Assembly (NCBI GenBank): GCA_002340305.1
Contig: DDLU01000201.1
Coordinates: 1-35,845, forward strand
Source of the DNA: Desulfovibrio sp. UBA2564
GTDB lineage: Bacteria; Desulfobacterota; Desulfovibrionia; Desulfovibrionales; Desulfovibrionaceae
DNA length: 35,845 nt
Direction of reading: 5' to 3'
Position numbers and translations under genes: made by a program. The notes under the pieces are model-generated. The model was given only the letters and a program-made list of their open reading frames with translations. It had not been told where the DNA came from and made no database searches. Each line of letters opens with the position of its first letter. The first letter of the stretch is position 1. Positions 7,935 to 17,225 of the stretch are shown in pieces.

Positions 7935-8537
7935 ATGCTTGGAATCTTATTTTATTGCTTTGGGGTGATGTATACCCCCGGGCCTGTGAATGTACTCAGT
8001 TTAAATAGGGGAGTGCAAAGTCCATTCAGTGCCCATATCCCTTTTTGTATTGGGGTTGGTACTGCATTGACAATTCTCTTTTCACTTATCGGCTATGCAG
8101 GCAATGCAATCATGAACGATATGATGATGCCGATCCTTTCAGCTATGGGTTCTCTTTTTATTTTGTATCTTGCCTACAAAATAATGTTTTCAAATGTTGA
8201 TGGGTTACTGGATGGGGAACAGACCACCTCACTTAAATTCCGTGATGGATTGTTCATGCAGTTGCTTAATCCTAAATCTATGCTGGTTGTTCTTCCGGTA
8301 ACAGCTGTGCAATTTCCTGCTGCGGGGATTGACGGTGTTCAGATAGCGTTATGGTCTGTCGGGCTTGGAATATTAGGTTTCGGAGCTCCTTTGTCCTACA
8401 CATTCATTGGTGCAAAAGTTTCCAGATATATTGAAGATCCATTTTATTTGAAGTGGTTCAACTATCTGATGGGAGCAATATTGATTTTGGCTGCTCTGGA
8501 TATGGCTTACAATCATGTGTATCTTTCTTTAATCTAG
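7935..8537 (+). CDS. LysE-family amino acid/metabolite exporter
   Basis: A 200-residue inner-membrane protein with five to six predicted hydrophobic helices. The N-terminal signature MYTPGPVNVLSLNRG is the LysE/RhtB family hallmark (TPGPxN). Lengths of 195-215 are normal. The family exports amino acids, homoserine lactones or similar small molecules by proton exchange; the substrate is not predictable here. The ATG at 7935 follows the AraC stop by 4 nt, with AGGA located within the end of the AraC gene, pointing to translational coupling. Confidence 0.9.
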   Translation: MLGILFYCFGVMYTPGPVNVLSLNRGVQSPFSAHIPFCIGVGTALTILFSLIGYAGNAIMNDMMMPILSAMGSLFILYLAYKIMFSNVDGLLDGEQTTSLKFRDGLFMQLLNPKSMLVVLPVTAVQFPAAGIDGVQIALWSVGLGILGFGAPLSYTFIGAKVSRYIEDPFYLKWFNYLMGAILILAALDMAYNHVYLSLI

Positions 8538-8674
8538 ATTAATCTCTATAATTATTGAAATTTTATTGCTTATTCATTCTGATTGTTGCTCTTATATCTG
8601 CTTTGTCGTAAAGTGCCTGACTAATAAAAAAGTTTAACTTCAGGTGCATCACAGGCATTCCTATAGGCGACTTA

Positions 8675-10168
8675 ATGAATATGAGCGGAAAAGTACGTGG
8701 CGTACGTACTGGAAGAATATCTGAGCTTAACCTGCGGGACTCTGACAAACAGAGTAATCTGCTTACTGCGCTGGCGCGTGGTGCTGAGGAGTTCAGCATT
8801 GGAAAGGGCTGGCCGGATGGTGTGGCTGATCTGATCGCTGACCTTGGGCGTATCACCGGGGTTAATCGTGTTTGGCTGTTTCAGGTTTTGGAATTGAGTG
8901 ACAAACATATGCTCATGAACTTTCCTTTTGAATGGGTGGATGCGAACACCCGCGCACTTAGAAAAAGTTCCAAGTACGACACAACGCACTGGGATTTTGA
9001 AACCTGTTCGGAAACTTACCGCACCCTTGTTGAAAGCCGCAGGCGTGGCGAATGGCAGACTGTCGTTATCCATGAACTGGAAGATTGTGATTTTAAAGAC
9101 TATCAGGAAGAACAGGGCGTTCAATCCACTGTAAGTATGCCCGTTTACGTTGAAGGGAAGTGGTGGGGGCTGTTGGGTCTGGATGATTGCACCGCGCCAA
9201 CACGTTGGAGTGATGAAGATATCGCTTTAGTGCGTATGACAGCACATCTTATTTCCGGTGCGGTAATTCGAAACCGCTTGGCCTCGGCAAATCGCCAGTT
9301 TGAAATTTTATCCGGCCTCACCGAATCCAGTGCATGGGAACTTGATATCAGCAGCGGTTATTGCTGGGGAGATTCAAAAATTCTTTCGCGTATCAGTTGC
9401 TTGAGTGATAATGTGCATTTGTCTTTGCTGCAGACTTTGCGTCTTATTCATCCGGATGACCGGGAAAAAATGTTCAGCCATTTGCGTAATCAGATTAACA
9501 ACGGAGAACTAAATTTTCGCAAAGATCTGCGCATCCTGCGTGATAAAGAGTTCGTCTGGAGCGAGGTCATAGCCAAGATTGTTTTGGATGATAATGGGCA
9601 GTTGCGCAAACTGGCCGGGATTATAATCGACATTCCAGAGCGAAAGGAAAAGGAAGAGAGGCTGTTCCGCAAGGCAACTCTTGATCCGTTAACGGGTATT
9701 GCCAATCGTGGATCGTTTGATCACCGCTTTATGCGGATGCTGTGTGATTTTAAAAATGGTGGGCCCGAATTCAGCTTACTTCTTTTGGATATCGACCTTT
9801 TTAAAAATGTTAATGATACGTGGGGGCACGGTGTCGGTGATCAGGCCCTGAAGCATGTTACACAAATTATGCAGAAAACTTTGCGGGAAGGTGATTTCGT
9901 CGCCCGTATCGGCGGTGAGGAATTCGCAATGCTCCTGCACGGCGATACCCCGGATACAGCAGAGCGGGTAGGTGGGAGGATTCGCCGCAATATTGAGAAT
10001 TCACCGTTGTTCATTCCCGGGGAGAAGGTCCCGCTGACTATTTCAATTGGTATTTTTAATGTCTCGAAAGGGACAGCGCATCTTGACTGTAAGGCCATGT
10101 TCGGCAGGGCTGATGATGCCTTGTATGAAGCCAAAAGTACCGGTCGAAATAAGGTTGTGATGAAATGA
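8675..10168 (+). CDS. GAF-PAS-GGDEF diguanylate cyclase
   Basis: A 497-residue soluble sensor. Residues about 40-200 form a GAF domain (RITGVNRVWLFQV, then STVSMPVYVEGKWWGLLGLDD). Residues about 205-325 form a PAS/PAC domain (LIHPDDREKMFSH, WSEVIAKIVLDDNG). Residues about 335-497 form a GGDEF domain with the active-site motif GGEEF at 413-417 and an inhibitory RxxD site (REGD, 404-407) five residues before it. It should make c-di-GMP with product feedback inhibition, in response to a cytosolic cue. No EAL domain is present. The start at 8675 has only a weak ribosome site; ATG at 8681 is an alternative. Confidence 0.93.
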   Translation: MNMSGKVRGVRTGRISELNLRDSDKQSNLLTALARGAEEFSIGKGWPDGVADLIADLGRITGVNRVWLFQVLELSDKHMLMNFPFEWVDANTRALRKSSKYDTTHWDFETCSETYRTLVESRRRGEWQTVVIHELEDCDFKDYQEEQGVQSTVSMPVYVEGKWWGLLGLDDCTAPTRWSDEDIALVRMTAHLISGAVIRNRLASANRQFEILSGLTESSAWELDISSGYCWGDSKILSRISCLSDNVHLSLLQTLRLIHPDDREKMFSHLRNQINNGELNFRKDLRILRDKEFVWSEVIAKIVLDDNGQLRKLAGIIIDIPERKEKEERLFRKATLDPLTGIANRGSFDHRFMRMLCDFKNGGPEFSLLLLDIDLFKNVNDTWGHGVGDQALKHVTQIMQKTLREGDFVARIGGEEFAMLLHGDTPDTAERVGGRIRRNIENSPLFIPGEKVPLTISIGIFNVSKGTAHLDCKAMFGRADDALYEAKSTGRNKVVMK

Positions 10169-10192
10169 TACCTTTTACGTTTGCTGAGATTG

Positions 10193-10229
10193 AAAAGGAC
10201 TTGCAAGATAATTGTAAGTCCTTTTTTTT
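10193..10229 (+). terminator. Intrinsic terminator after the diguanylate cyclase gene
   Basis: GGACTTGCAA pairs with TTGTAAGTCC (10 bp, one G-U wobble) around a 5-nt loop, followed by eight T. It isolates the cyclase gene from the downstream kinase. Confidence 0.9.
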
Positions 10230-10376
10230 GTATGAAAATGTGTATATAAAGGGAGTCTATTAATAGGTCCGACTTTTAAAAGGGTATTATATGTGTTAAG
10301 CTTATCCATGGTTTACTTTGTTTACACAGGGCTATGCATTGGGATTTGGGGTGAGCAATGTTTCAGGAGCTAGTGG

Positions 10377-12794
10377 ATGATTTACTCAGATTACTTGGCG
10401 GTGTTTATTCTTCTGCTTTTTTTTGTTGTCGCATATTTGATTTTTCGCCTAAGAAAAGAAGTTGAAGAGCGTAGGAATGCTGAAATGGCGATTGCCGCCA
10501 GTGAAGAAAAATTCCGCATGGTTTTTGGTTTCAGCCCGAACAGTGCAAGTATAGCAACTCTTCCGGGCGGCGTTTATGTAGATGTGAATAAGGCATTCAG
10601 CGAAGTGACCGGATATTCCCCGGAGGAAGTTTTAGGTAAATCTGTTCCAGATTTGAAATTATGGAAGGATGAGTCCGTCCGGGTACGGATGCTTGAAGAG
10701 TTGCGGACCAATGGAAATGTCAAAGAATTGAGAGTTGACTTTGTTTCAAAGAATGGAGGGACCGTTCATGGTTCCCTAACGGCAGGCATTGTTGAGTTGG
10801 AGGGTGTTCCCCATGTTATAGCCATGATTCGTGATATCTCCGCTCAGGTTCTTGCGGAACGTAGAAGTCGGGAACTTGCCCGTAAACTTGAGAAGCAGGA
10901 AGAATCTTTACGACATATTGTGGAGAGTTCTACTAATCTTTTTTACTCCCACAACACCAATCATGAACTTACCTACGTCAGTCCCCAGTCAGAACACTTT
11001 TTTGAGTGCAGCCCGGAAGAGGCAAAAGTAAAATGGACAGAATTCGCTACTGATAGTCCGGACAATAAGCGGGCGATGATGCTGACTGAAAAAGCCATTG
11101 CCACCGGAGAGCGCCAGCCGCCCTATGAATTTGAGGTTATAGGTAAAAATGGAACCGTGCGGATGACGGAAGTCCGTGAGGTCCCGATTGTTAAAAATGG
11201 GCAGACCATCGCAATCGTCGGCTCTTTCACCGACATCACCAAACGTAAAAGATATGAAACAATACTGAATAATGAAAATCGCTTCCTTGATGATTTGCTG
11301 AAGGCTATTCCATTTTCCATCAGTGTTAAAAATATGGAAGGTGTGTACATTAACTGTAACCCGGCATTTTCCAAAGCGGTCGGATTGCCGATAGAGGAAA
11401 TTTTAGGCCGCAGGAATATTGATGTCTTTCCTGCGCATCTTGCAGCAGTTTTTGATAGTCAGGATATGGATGTGGTTGAGAGTGGGGAGAGCAGAACCTT
11501 TGAACTGGCAGACAATGATCATACCGGGGCGTTGAAAGCCTACCGGTTTGTTAAGACACCATTCCTTGGGATAGATAGTAAAAGGCCGGGGATTATCAGT
11601 GTCGGGATTGATATAACAGAGAGTAAGCAAATTGAACTGGATCTGCGTGAAGCGCGAAGTGATGCGGAAAGTGCAAATCAGGCTAAATCGGCATTCCTCG
11701 CAAATATGAGCCATGAAATTCGCACTCCCATCAACGGCATAATGGGTGTGCTGCAATATATGGAACTAGCCAATAAGCAAGGAGAGTTGAACCCGTATAT
11801 TGATACCGCAATTCAGTCGATACGCCGCCTGAATCGACTTCTTTCGGATATCCTTGATTTGTCCAGAGTGGAAGCCGGGAAGCTCCTGGTCAGTAATGAA
11901 TTGTTCGACATTCGAAAATCGCTTGGTGAAGTTTTTAGCCTTTTTGAGCCAATGGCAAAAGCTAATGGAGTTACACTCGACCTTAAAATTGACTCGCGTA
12001 TTCCGGAAAAATTAATTGGGGATACGCATAGACTGCAGCAGGTTCTCAGTAATCTGGTAGGTAACGCTTTAAAGTTTACTGTGGAAGGTTCAGTCTCTCT
12101 GGAGGTCAGCGTTACCCAGCGTGGAAGTGGAAAATGCAGACTGTTGTTCTCAGTCACCGATACGGGGATCGGCATCCCAAATGAAGTGCAGGACAAGCTT
12201 TTCAATGCTTTTGTTCAGGGAAACGGGGAACAACATCGCAAGTATGGTGGAGCAGGGCTTGGGCTGCTCATTTCCCGGCGCATTGCGGAGCTCATGGGAG
12301 GAAGTATTGCACTTGAGAGTAAAGAGGGTGTTGGATCTACTTTTTATCTCAATTTGGGTTTTGATGCCGCAGGCTCAGAGGTTGCAGAAGAGGAAGAACT
12401 CGAGAAATTTTCTCTTGAAGGGGTGAAAATCCTTTTGGCGGAGGATGATCTGGTCTCGCAGAGAATTACCTCGCTATTGCTGGAGAAGGTCGGCTGTAAT
12501 GTAAGTGTTGTAGGCGATGGTAAAGATGTACTGGTTGCGCTTGAGAAAAGGCCATTTGATTTGGTTTTGATGGATGTCCACATGATCGATCTTGATGGCC
12601 CGGAGACGGCTGTTGCGATCAGGAGAGGTGATGCCGGAGAAGCGAATAAGGATATACCGATAATAGCCTTAACAGCATGCGCCATGGCAGGAGACAAGGA
12701 AAGGTTTTTTAAAGTAGGTATGAACGGTTATACTGAAAAGCCTCTCGAATTGGAGAAGCTCGGACAGGAATTGCAGAGGATTATGCTCAGCTAA
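10377..12794 (+). CDS. Membrane-anchored hybrid histidine kinase (three PAS, HisKA, HATPase, receiver)
   Basis: An 805-residue hybrid kinase. One transmembrane helix (about 6-24) anchors it. Three PAS domains follow (about 40-155, 170-285 and 300-420), then a dimerisation domain with the phospho-acceptor His446 in MSHEIRTPING, an HATPase with N (NLVGNALKF), G1 (DTGIGIP) and G2 (GAGLGLLIS) boxes, and a receiver domain with Asp733 in LVLMDVHM. The single membrane helix and cytosolic PAS domains suggest an intracellular redox or ligand cue rather than a periplasmic one. No HPt domain is present and no partner response regulator sits beside it; the receiver-cyclase at 14735 is a possible but unproven partner. 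The start has AGGAG nearby. Confidence 0.94.
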   Translation: MIYSDYLAVFILLLFFVVAYLIFRLRKEVEERRNAEMAIAASEEKFRMVFGFSPNSASIATLPGGVYVDVNKAFSEVTGYSPEEVLGKSVPDLKLWKDESVRVRMLEELRTNGNVKELRVDFVSKNGGTVHGSLTAGIVELEGVPHVIAMIRDISAQVLAERRSRELARKLEKQEESLRHIVESSTNLFYSHNTNHELTYVSPQSEHFFECSPEEAKVKWTEFATDSPDNKRAMMLTEKAIATGERQPPYEFEVIGKNGTVRMTEVREVPIVKNGQTIAIVGSFTDITKRKRYETILNNENRFLDDLLKAIPFSISVKNMEGVYINCNPAFSKAVGLPIEEILGRRNIDVFPAHLAAVFDSQDMDVVESGESRTFELADNDHTGALKAYRFVKTPFLGIDSKRPGIISVGIDITESKQIELDLREARSDAESANQAKSAFLANMSHEIRTPINGIMGVLQYMELANKQGELNPYIDTAIQSIRRLNRLLSDILDLSRVEAGKLLVSNELFDIRKSLGEVFSLFEPMAKANGVTLDLKIDSRIPEKLIGDTHRLQQVLSNLVGNALKFTVEGSVSLEVSVTQRGSGKCRLLFSVTDTGIGIPNEVQDKLFNAFVQGNGEQHRKYGGAGLGLLISRRIAELMGGSIALESKEGVGSTFYLNLGFDAAGSEVAEEEELEKFSLEGVKILLAEDDLVSQRITSLLLEKVGCNVSVVGDGKDVLVALEKRPFDLVLMDVHMIDLDGPETAVAIRRGDAGEANKDIPIIALTACAMAGDKERFFKVGMNGYTEKPLELEKLGQELQRIMLS

Positions 12795-12927
12795 ATTTGT
12801 GGATGCATTTATGCTGGCGGAAATATGATTCTAAAGACTCTCTGGTGAGGGTATTTCTTGTGAAATGTAGCAAAATATAGCTAACTGTCCCTTTTGTTGT
12901 GGACTTTTTTCTAGTAGTGACTCGTAG

Positions 12928-14634
12928 ATGCAGGATATTTCCATTTTCGCCATGGCTGCGACTTCAATATTCATTGAAGCTGCGCCTTTTTTGCTTTTGG
13001 GCTCTCTCATAGGAGCTGTGATTGAGGTCTTGGTCCCCGGGGAAATACTCTTACGTTTTGTCCCTTCCAACCCTGCAGGGCAGATAGCAGCAGGGCTCTT
13101 TGCCGGAATGCTATTACCTACTTGCGAGTGCGGTATTGTTCCGGTTGCAAAGCGGTTGTTACTGAAAAACGTACCTCCACGGGCTGCCATTCCATATATG
13201 ATGGCTGCCCCGGTGATCAATCCGGTTGTTATCGGTTCGACTCTTTTTGCCTTTCAAGGTGATGTAAGCGTAGTCATTTTGAGAGTGCTCATGGTTATCG
13301 CTCCAGCCATGGCTTTGGGATTATTCCTTGGTGATGCTTCCCCTCGTGAGGTTCTCAAACCTCAGCCGGCTGAACTCAAGCGGTTTGGTGAACAGGAAGA
13401 AAAGCATGGCATGTATGATCATGTTCACAATTATGGATGTGGGTGCGTCTGTGGTGCAAACGATGAAAATAAATTCAAAGCCATGCTGTTTCATACCGGG
13501 GCTGAATTCATATCCATGGGCCGTTTTCTGATTTTCGGTGCCATTGTAGCTGCGGGCTTTAAAACATTTCTTCCCCCTGAAATTTTGGACGTTTTCTCCG
13601 CTAATGGCTGGTTGGCTGTAACTGGATTAATGCTCCTTGCCATATTGCTTTCCATCTGTTCCGAGGCGGATGCTTTTGTTGCCGCTTCCTTTGTTTCCTT
13701 CCCAATCGCAGCCAAGGTCGCTTTCATGGCAGTCGGTCCAATGGTCGATCTGAAGCTGATCCCCATGTTTTTTGCTGTCTTCAATAAACGGGTGGCTATA
13801 GCTCTAGTGGTTGTACCGATTGTTTCGGTCTATGCCATGAGCTTTATACTGACACTGGGGGATTGTAATATGGCTGCTCCATTTCGAATTCTGGAGTCCT
13901 TTCTGCTGATAGGCATAGGGACTTTTATGGTCACTCTGGCAAATTCATCCTACTACTGGCAGCTACTTAATCCCAAATATTCGTGGCTGACAGCCCTTAC
14001 CGGAACGATGCTGGTGATTGTCGGTATTGTCTGTTTTTTCAATAGGAATCGCCAGCGTAAAATAGGTGGGGTGCTTGGGCTGGCCATATTTTTAGGACTT
14101 GCGTGGTATGCGGTCACTTCCTTTGAATATGCCGGGGAGGATGACTACAACCATGCACCGTCAGGTGGATTTACCGGAGAATTTCAGGCTGAAATAAATC
14201 CTGTCATCAGTTATGGTGGCGATGATTACATGAAGATAAATGTGGCGGAATTGCTTGCTGTTGAATCAGATATCTCACCCGGTGACACCTATGCCTTCCA
14301 AGGCTTGGTGTTGCGCTCCGATGAGCTGGATAAAGCTGGTCTTATCGGCGTGGGCCGTCTGCTTATTACTTGCTGTTTTGCAGATTCTGTGGCTGTTGTT
14401 ATTTTAGTAAAAGTTGATGATCCTGATCAGTTTAAGGCGGACTCATGGGTCCGTGTTCTGGGGGTAATTAGTGATAATCTTCCTGTTCTGGAGAGGAACC
14501 TGACCATTAAAGGCGCACTTAGTTCTGTCCGTAGTGATATGTATTTTTTGCAGGGAGTTGAAGTTAAAGAGTATCCTGTGGAAGGGGTACCATTTATTTT
14601 TGCTGTCCGGACTGAATCGCCTTTTGCGTATTAG
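12928..14634 (+). CDS. Fused permease and DUF1980 protein (YcgR-YcgQ type)
   Basis: A 568-residue membrane protein that joins two parts usually encoded separately. Residues about 1-300 form an ArsP/UPF0718-like permease (as Bacillus YcgR) with LLPTCECGIVPVAKRLL, APVINPVV and SICSEADAFVAASF. Residues about 312-568 resemble YcgQ/DUF1980 (TIGR03943): two or three helices, then a soluble domain with a paired-cysteine motif TCCFADS. The cysteine-rich loop YGCGCVCG (about 168-175) could bind metal. Related permeases have been linked to organoarsenical or metal export; no substrate can be assigned. The gene follows the kinase by 133 nt on the same strand. No strong ribosome-binding site is seen before the ATG. 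Confidence 0.85.
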   Translation: MQDISIFAMAATSIFIEAAPFLLLGSLIGAVIEVLVPGEILLRFVPSNPAGQIAAGLFAGMLLPTCECGIVPVAKRLLLKNVPPRAAIPYMMAAPVINPVVIGSTLFAFQGDVSVVILRVLMVIAPAMALGLFLGDASPREVLKPQPAELKRFGEQEEKHGMYDHVHNYGCGCVCGANDENKFKAMLFHTGAEFISMGRFLIFGAIVAAGFKTFLPPEILDVFSANGWLAVTGLMLLAILLSICSEADAFVAASFVSFPIAAKVAFMAVGPMVDLKLIPMFFAVFNKRVAIALVVVPIVSVYAMSFILTLGDCNMAAPFRILESFLLIGIGTFMVTLANSSYYWQLLNPKYSWLTALTGTMLVIVGIVCFFNRNRQRKIGGVLGLAIFLGLAWYAVTSFEYAGEDDYNHAPSGGFTGEFQAEINPVISYGGDDYMKINVAELLAVESDISPGDTYAFQGLVLRSDELDKAGLIGVGRLLITCCFADSVAVVILVKVDDPDQFKADSWVRVLGVISDNLPVLERNLTIKGALSSVRSDMYFLQGVEVKEYPVEGVPFIFAVRTESPFAY

Positions 14635-14734
14635 TGCCACATAATATGGCAGTTTGACGATTGATATTTTTGTTTTAATGTCTTTTACAGTCGGTTAAGT
14701 AACTTAAAAGGCTGGTTGTGAAAGGAGAATCGTT

Positions 14735-16210
14735 GTGCATAAAAGTGGTCGCCCGAAAATATTCATTGTTGATGAGATAAAGCAGGAGATGGATTTATTT
14801 GCAGAAATTCTGCGTGATGACTATGCCCTGCTTATGGCGATGAATGCTGCGCATGTTTTTGAAATTGCAGTAAGAGAACAGCCGGATCTTATCCTGCTGG
14901 ATTCAGACGTTTCTGATGCGGATTGCTGTGCGCTGAGCCGGAAATTAAAGCTTACTGAGGCAACCCGTAATATTCCTATCCTTTTGATCTCAGGTGCGAC
15001 TACACCGGAAGAGGAACTCGTTTACTTTGAATCGGGGGTATTCGATTTTATTAAACGGCCCTTGAGTAGGCCCATGGTCCTGCGCCGTGTTGCGTCTACA
15101 CTGGTGCAGAAGGAGTTGGGAGACCGTCTGGCGGAGCTTTCTGACAAGCTGGGCAGATATCTTTCACCACAGGTTTACGAGTCTATTTTTGAAGGAACGC
15201 AGGATACCCTTATCGGTGCCAAGCGTAAGAAACTGACCATATTTTTTTCTGATATCATAGGATTTACCTCCACCACAGAGCGTATGGAACCGGAGGATAT
15301 GACTGTACTACTGAATAATTATCTGGATCGCATGTCCTCCATTGCTATTGAGCATGGGGGAACCATTGATAAGTATATTGGCGATGCGATTATGGTTTTT
15401 TTCGGCGACCCTGTGTCAAAAGGGCAGAAGGAAGATGCCGTTGCCTGCCTCAATATGGCTATTGAAATGCGTAAGGCCATTAAGGAAATGCAGCAGGAAT
15501 GGTTTGAAATGGGTATTGCCACTCCATTCAGAATCCGTATGGGCATCAATACCGGATTTTGCACTGTCGGTAACTTCGGCTCCAAGCAGTTGATGGACTA
15601 TACGATTGTCGGCGGTCAGGTTAACGTTGCGGCCCGTTTGGAGCAGAATGCTCCGCCGGATCAGATCCTTATTTCCCATGAAACATGGGCCTTGGTTAAA
15701 GATGATTTTCGTTGTCTCGGCCGTGCGCCGATTTCTGTTAAAGGTATACAGCATTCCATTCGTACTTATCAGGTTATCGGGAAAGCCGATTCTGCAGAAG
15801 AGGACATAGCCGGATCACTTGGTGAAATGGTTTGGCCTGCCCAGACAATTTCGGTGGACCAGAATGTTTCGGACGCGCTTTTACGTCTGCGGGACAGTGG
15901 CGAGTGGGCCTGTCTTGTTGTCTTGGATGGTCTTTCACCGGTTGGGATGGTAACTAAGGTTCGCATGGATGAGATTGTCCGCAGGGAGACGGATAAGGCT
16001 TTATTTTTGGATCGTCCTGTTGCTGCGGTCATGGATAAGGAACTTTTGGTCCTTTCTGTCGGCTACAATCTGGACGAAGCCGCCAAAAGAGCTCTTGCCC
16101 GTGAAGGTAGTTACACCTTTGATCCAATTGCCGTAACCAGAAATGGCGAGTTTGCCGGTTTGGTTTCCGTTCGCTGTTTGATGCAGCGCATGCTTAGCCC
16201 GGACAAGTAA
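14735..16210 (+). CDS. Receiver - class III adenylate cyclase - CBS-pair protein
   Basis: A 491-residue soluble signalling enzyme. Residues about 8-125 are a receiver domain with phospho-acceptor Asp56 (LILLDSD) and a KRP motif. Residues about 155-345 are a class III cyclase domain: metal-binding aspartates at 173 (FFSDIIGFT) and 217 (GDAIM), lysine 213 as adenine-selecting residue, and the transition-state motif YTIVGGQVNVAARLE. These residues predict an active adenylate cyclase making cAMP. Residues about 360-491 form two CBS modules (WPAQTISVDQNVSDAL, then AVMDKELLVLSVGYNLDEA), which usually bind adenine nucleotides. The GTG start is preceded by AAAGGAG. The combination links phosphorylation and possibly nucleotide level to cAMP. 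Confidence 0.9.
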   Translation: MHKSGRPKIFIVDEIKQEMDLFAEILRDDYALLMAMNAAHVFEIAVREQPDLILLDSDVSDADCCALSRKLKLTEATRNIPILLISGATTPEEELVYFESGVFDFIKRPLSRPMVLRRVASTLVQKELGDRLAELSDKLGRYLSPQVYESIFEGTQDTLIGAKRKKLTIFFSDIIGFTSTTERMEPEDMTVLLNNYLDRMSSIAIEHGGTIDKYIGDAIMVFFGDPVSKGQKEDAVACLNMAIEMRKAIKEMQQEWFEMGIATPFRIRMGINTGFCTVGNFGSKQLMDYTIVGGQVNVAARLEQNAPPDQILISHETWALVKDDFRCLGRAPISVKGIQHSIRTYQVIGKADSAEEDIAGSLGEMVWPAQTISVDQNVSDALLRLRDSGEWACLVVLDGLSPVGMVTKVRMDEIVRRETDKALFLDRPVAAVMDKELLVLSVGYNLDEAAKRALAREGSYTFDPIAVTRNGEFAGLVSVRCLMQRMLSPDK

Positions 16211-16372
16211 GTATTGAGTAGTTCAGTATAGTAATCAGCTAAAAGTATGATGTGAAATTATCTCCGCCGGGTTTTAATCGTAGAGTTATTTATTGGTGGT
16301 TTTATAGTATGAAAATAAGACCACACGCTGTGTGGAAGCTTATTTACCGGCAAATTATAAAGGGGAGAAAAT

Positions 16373-16993
16373 ATGTACGTACTCGCAATTAACGGTAGTC
16401 CGCGTAAGGGTGGCAACACTGAGGAAATGATCAACAAGGCTCTGGAACCTCTCAAAACTTCAGGTTGGGAAACAGAAGTTTATCAGCTTGGCGGCAAAAA
16501 AATCCGTGGCTGTATTGCTTGCATGAAGTGTTGGGAGAACAAGGACAGCAAGTGTGCTGTAGACAATGATAAACTGAACGAAGTTTATGAAAAAATGGTT
16601 CGTGCCGATGCTATTATCATTGGTTCCCCTACCTATTTCACTGATGTAACTGCTGAAATTAAAGCTTTGATTGACCGCGCCGGAATGGTGGCCCTCGCTA
16701 ATAACCGTGAATTTGAAGGTAAGATCGGTGCCGGAGTTGTTGCGGTTCGCCGTGGCGGTGCAACCCACGTATTCGATACCATCAACCATCTTTACCAAAT
16801 TAACGGCATGCTGATTCCCGGAGCAACCTATTGGAATATGGCCTACGGCTTGAACAAGGGTGAAGTTAATGATGATGCGGAAGGTATGGCAAACATGAAT
16901 AATCTTGGTCGTGTTATCGATTGGCTTGGTAAAGCAATCAAGCCGCACATGGACTCCTTTCCCAAAGTGGAAACACAGTATGGCGAAAACTAG
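16373..16993 (+). CDS. NADPH-dependent FMN reductase / iron-sulfur-flavoprotein-like
   Basis: A 206-residue flavodoxin-fold protein. The phosphate-binding loop for FMN is INGSPRKGGNTEEM (about 6-19) and the second FMN loop is GSPTYF (about 83-88). Between them is a cysteine patch CIACMKCWENKDSKC, which resembles the compact cysteine motif that binds a 4Fe-4S cluster in iron-sulfur flavoproteins. Such proteins are frequent in anaerobes and reduce quinones, flavins or oxygen species. The start follows GGGAG. It ends at a strong terminator and appears monocistronic. Confidence 0.88.
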   Translation: MYVLAINGSPRKGGNTEEMINKALEPLKTSGWETEVYQLGGKKIRGCIACMKCWENKDSKCAVDNDKLNEVYEKMVRADAIIIGSPTYFTDVTAEIKALIDRAGMVALANNREFEGKIGAGVVAVRRGGATHVFDTINHLYQINGMLIPGATYWNMAYGLNKGEVNDDAEGMANMNNLGRVIDWLGKAIKPHMDSFPKVETQYGEN

Positions 16994-17019
16994 GACCTAA
17001 GCGACAATATTTTTTTTAA

Positions 17020-17048
17020 ACCGGCTGAATTTTTCAGCCGGTTTTTTT
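17020..17048 (+). terminator. Intrinsic terminator after the FMN reductase gene
   Basis: ACCGGCTGAA pairs with TTCAGCCGGT around a short T loop, followed by seven T. A clear factor-independent terminator. Confidence 0.92.
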
Positions 17049-17225
17049 ATGCAATGATGAAGTATTATAGGTTGTTGAAGATGGATGAGGAGTGTTTCGT
17101 GTTAATTTGTCAGCAAAATCGATATTTTCCTTCCATGTGGGTGAACTTTTAATGTAAGATGGGGCGAAAAATAACACTTTTGGTGCACTGTGGATTCTTT
17201 AATTCTTAGTTTATTGAGGTGGTGT

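Noticed and set aside
10230..10376. Search for a c-di-GMP riboswitch in the gap before the hybrid kinase
   Set aside because: I could not find the conserved GEMM core sequence.
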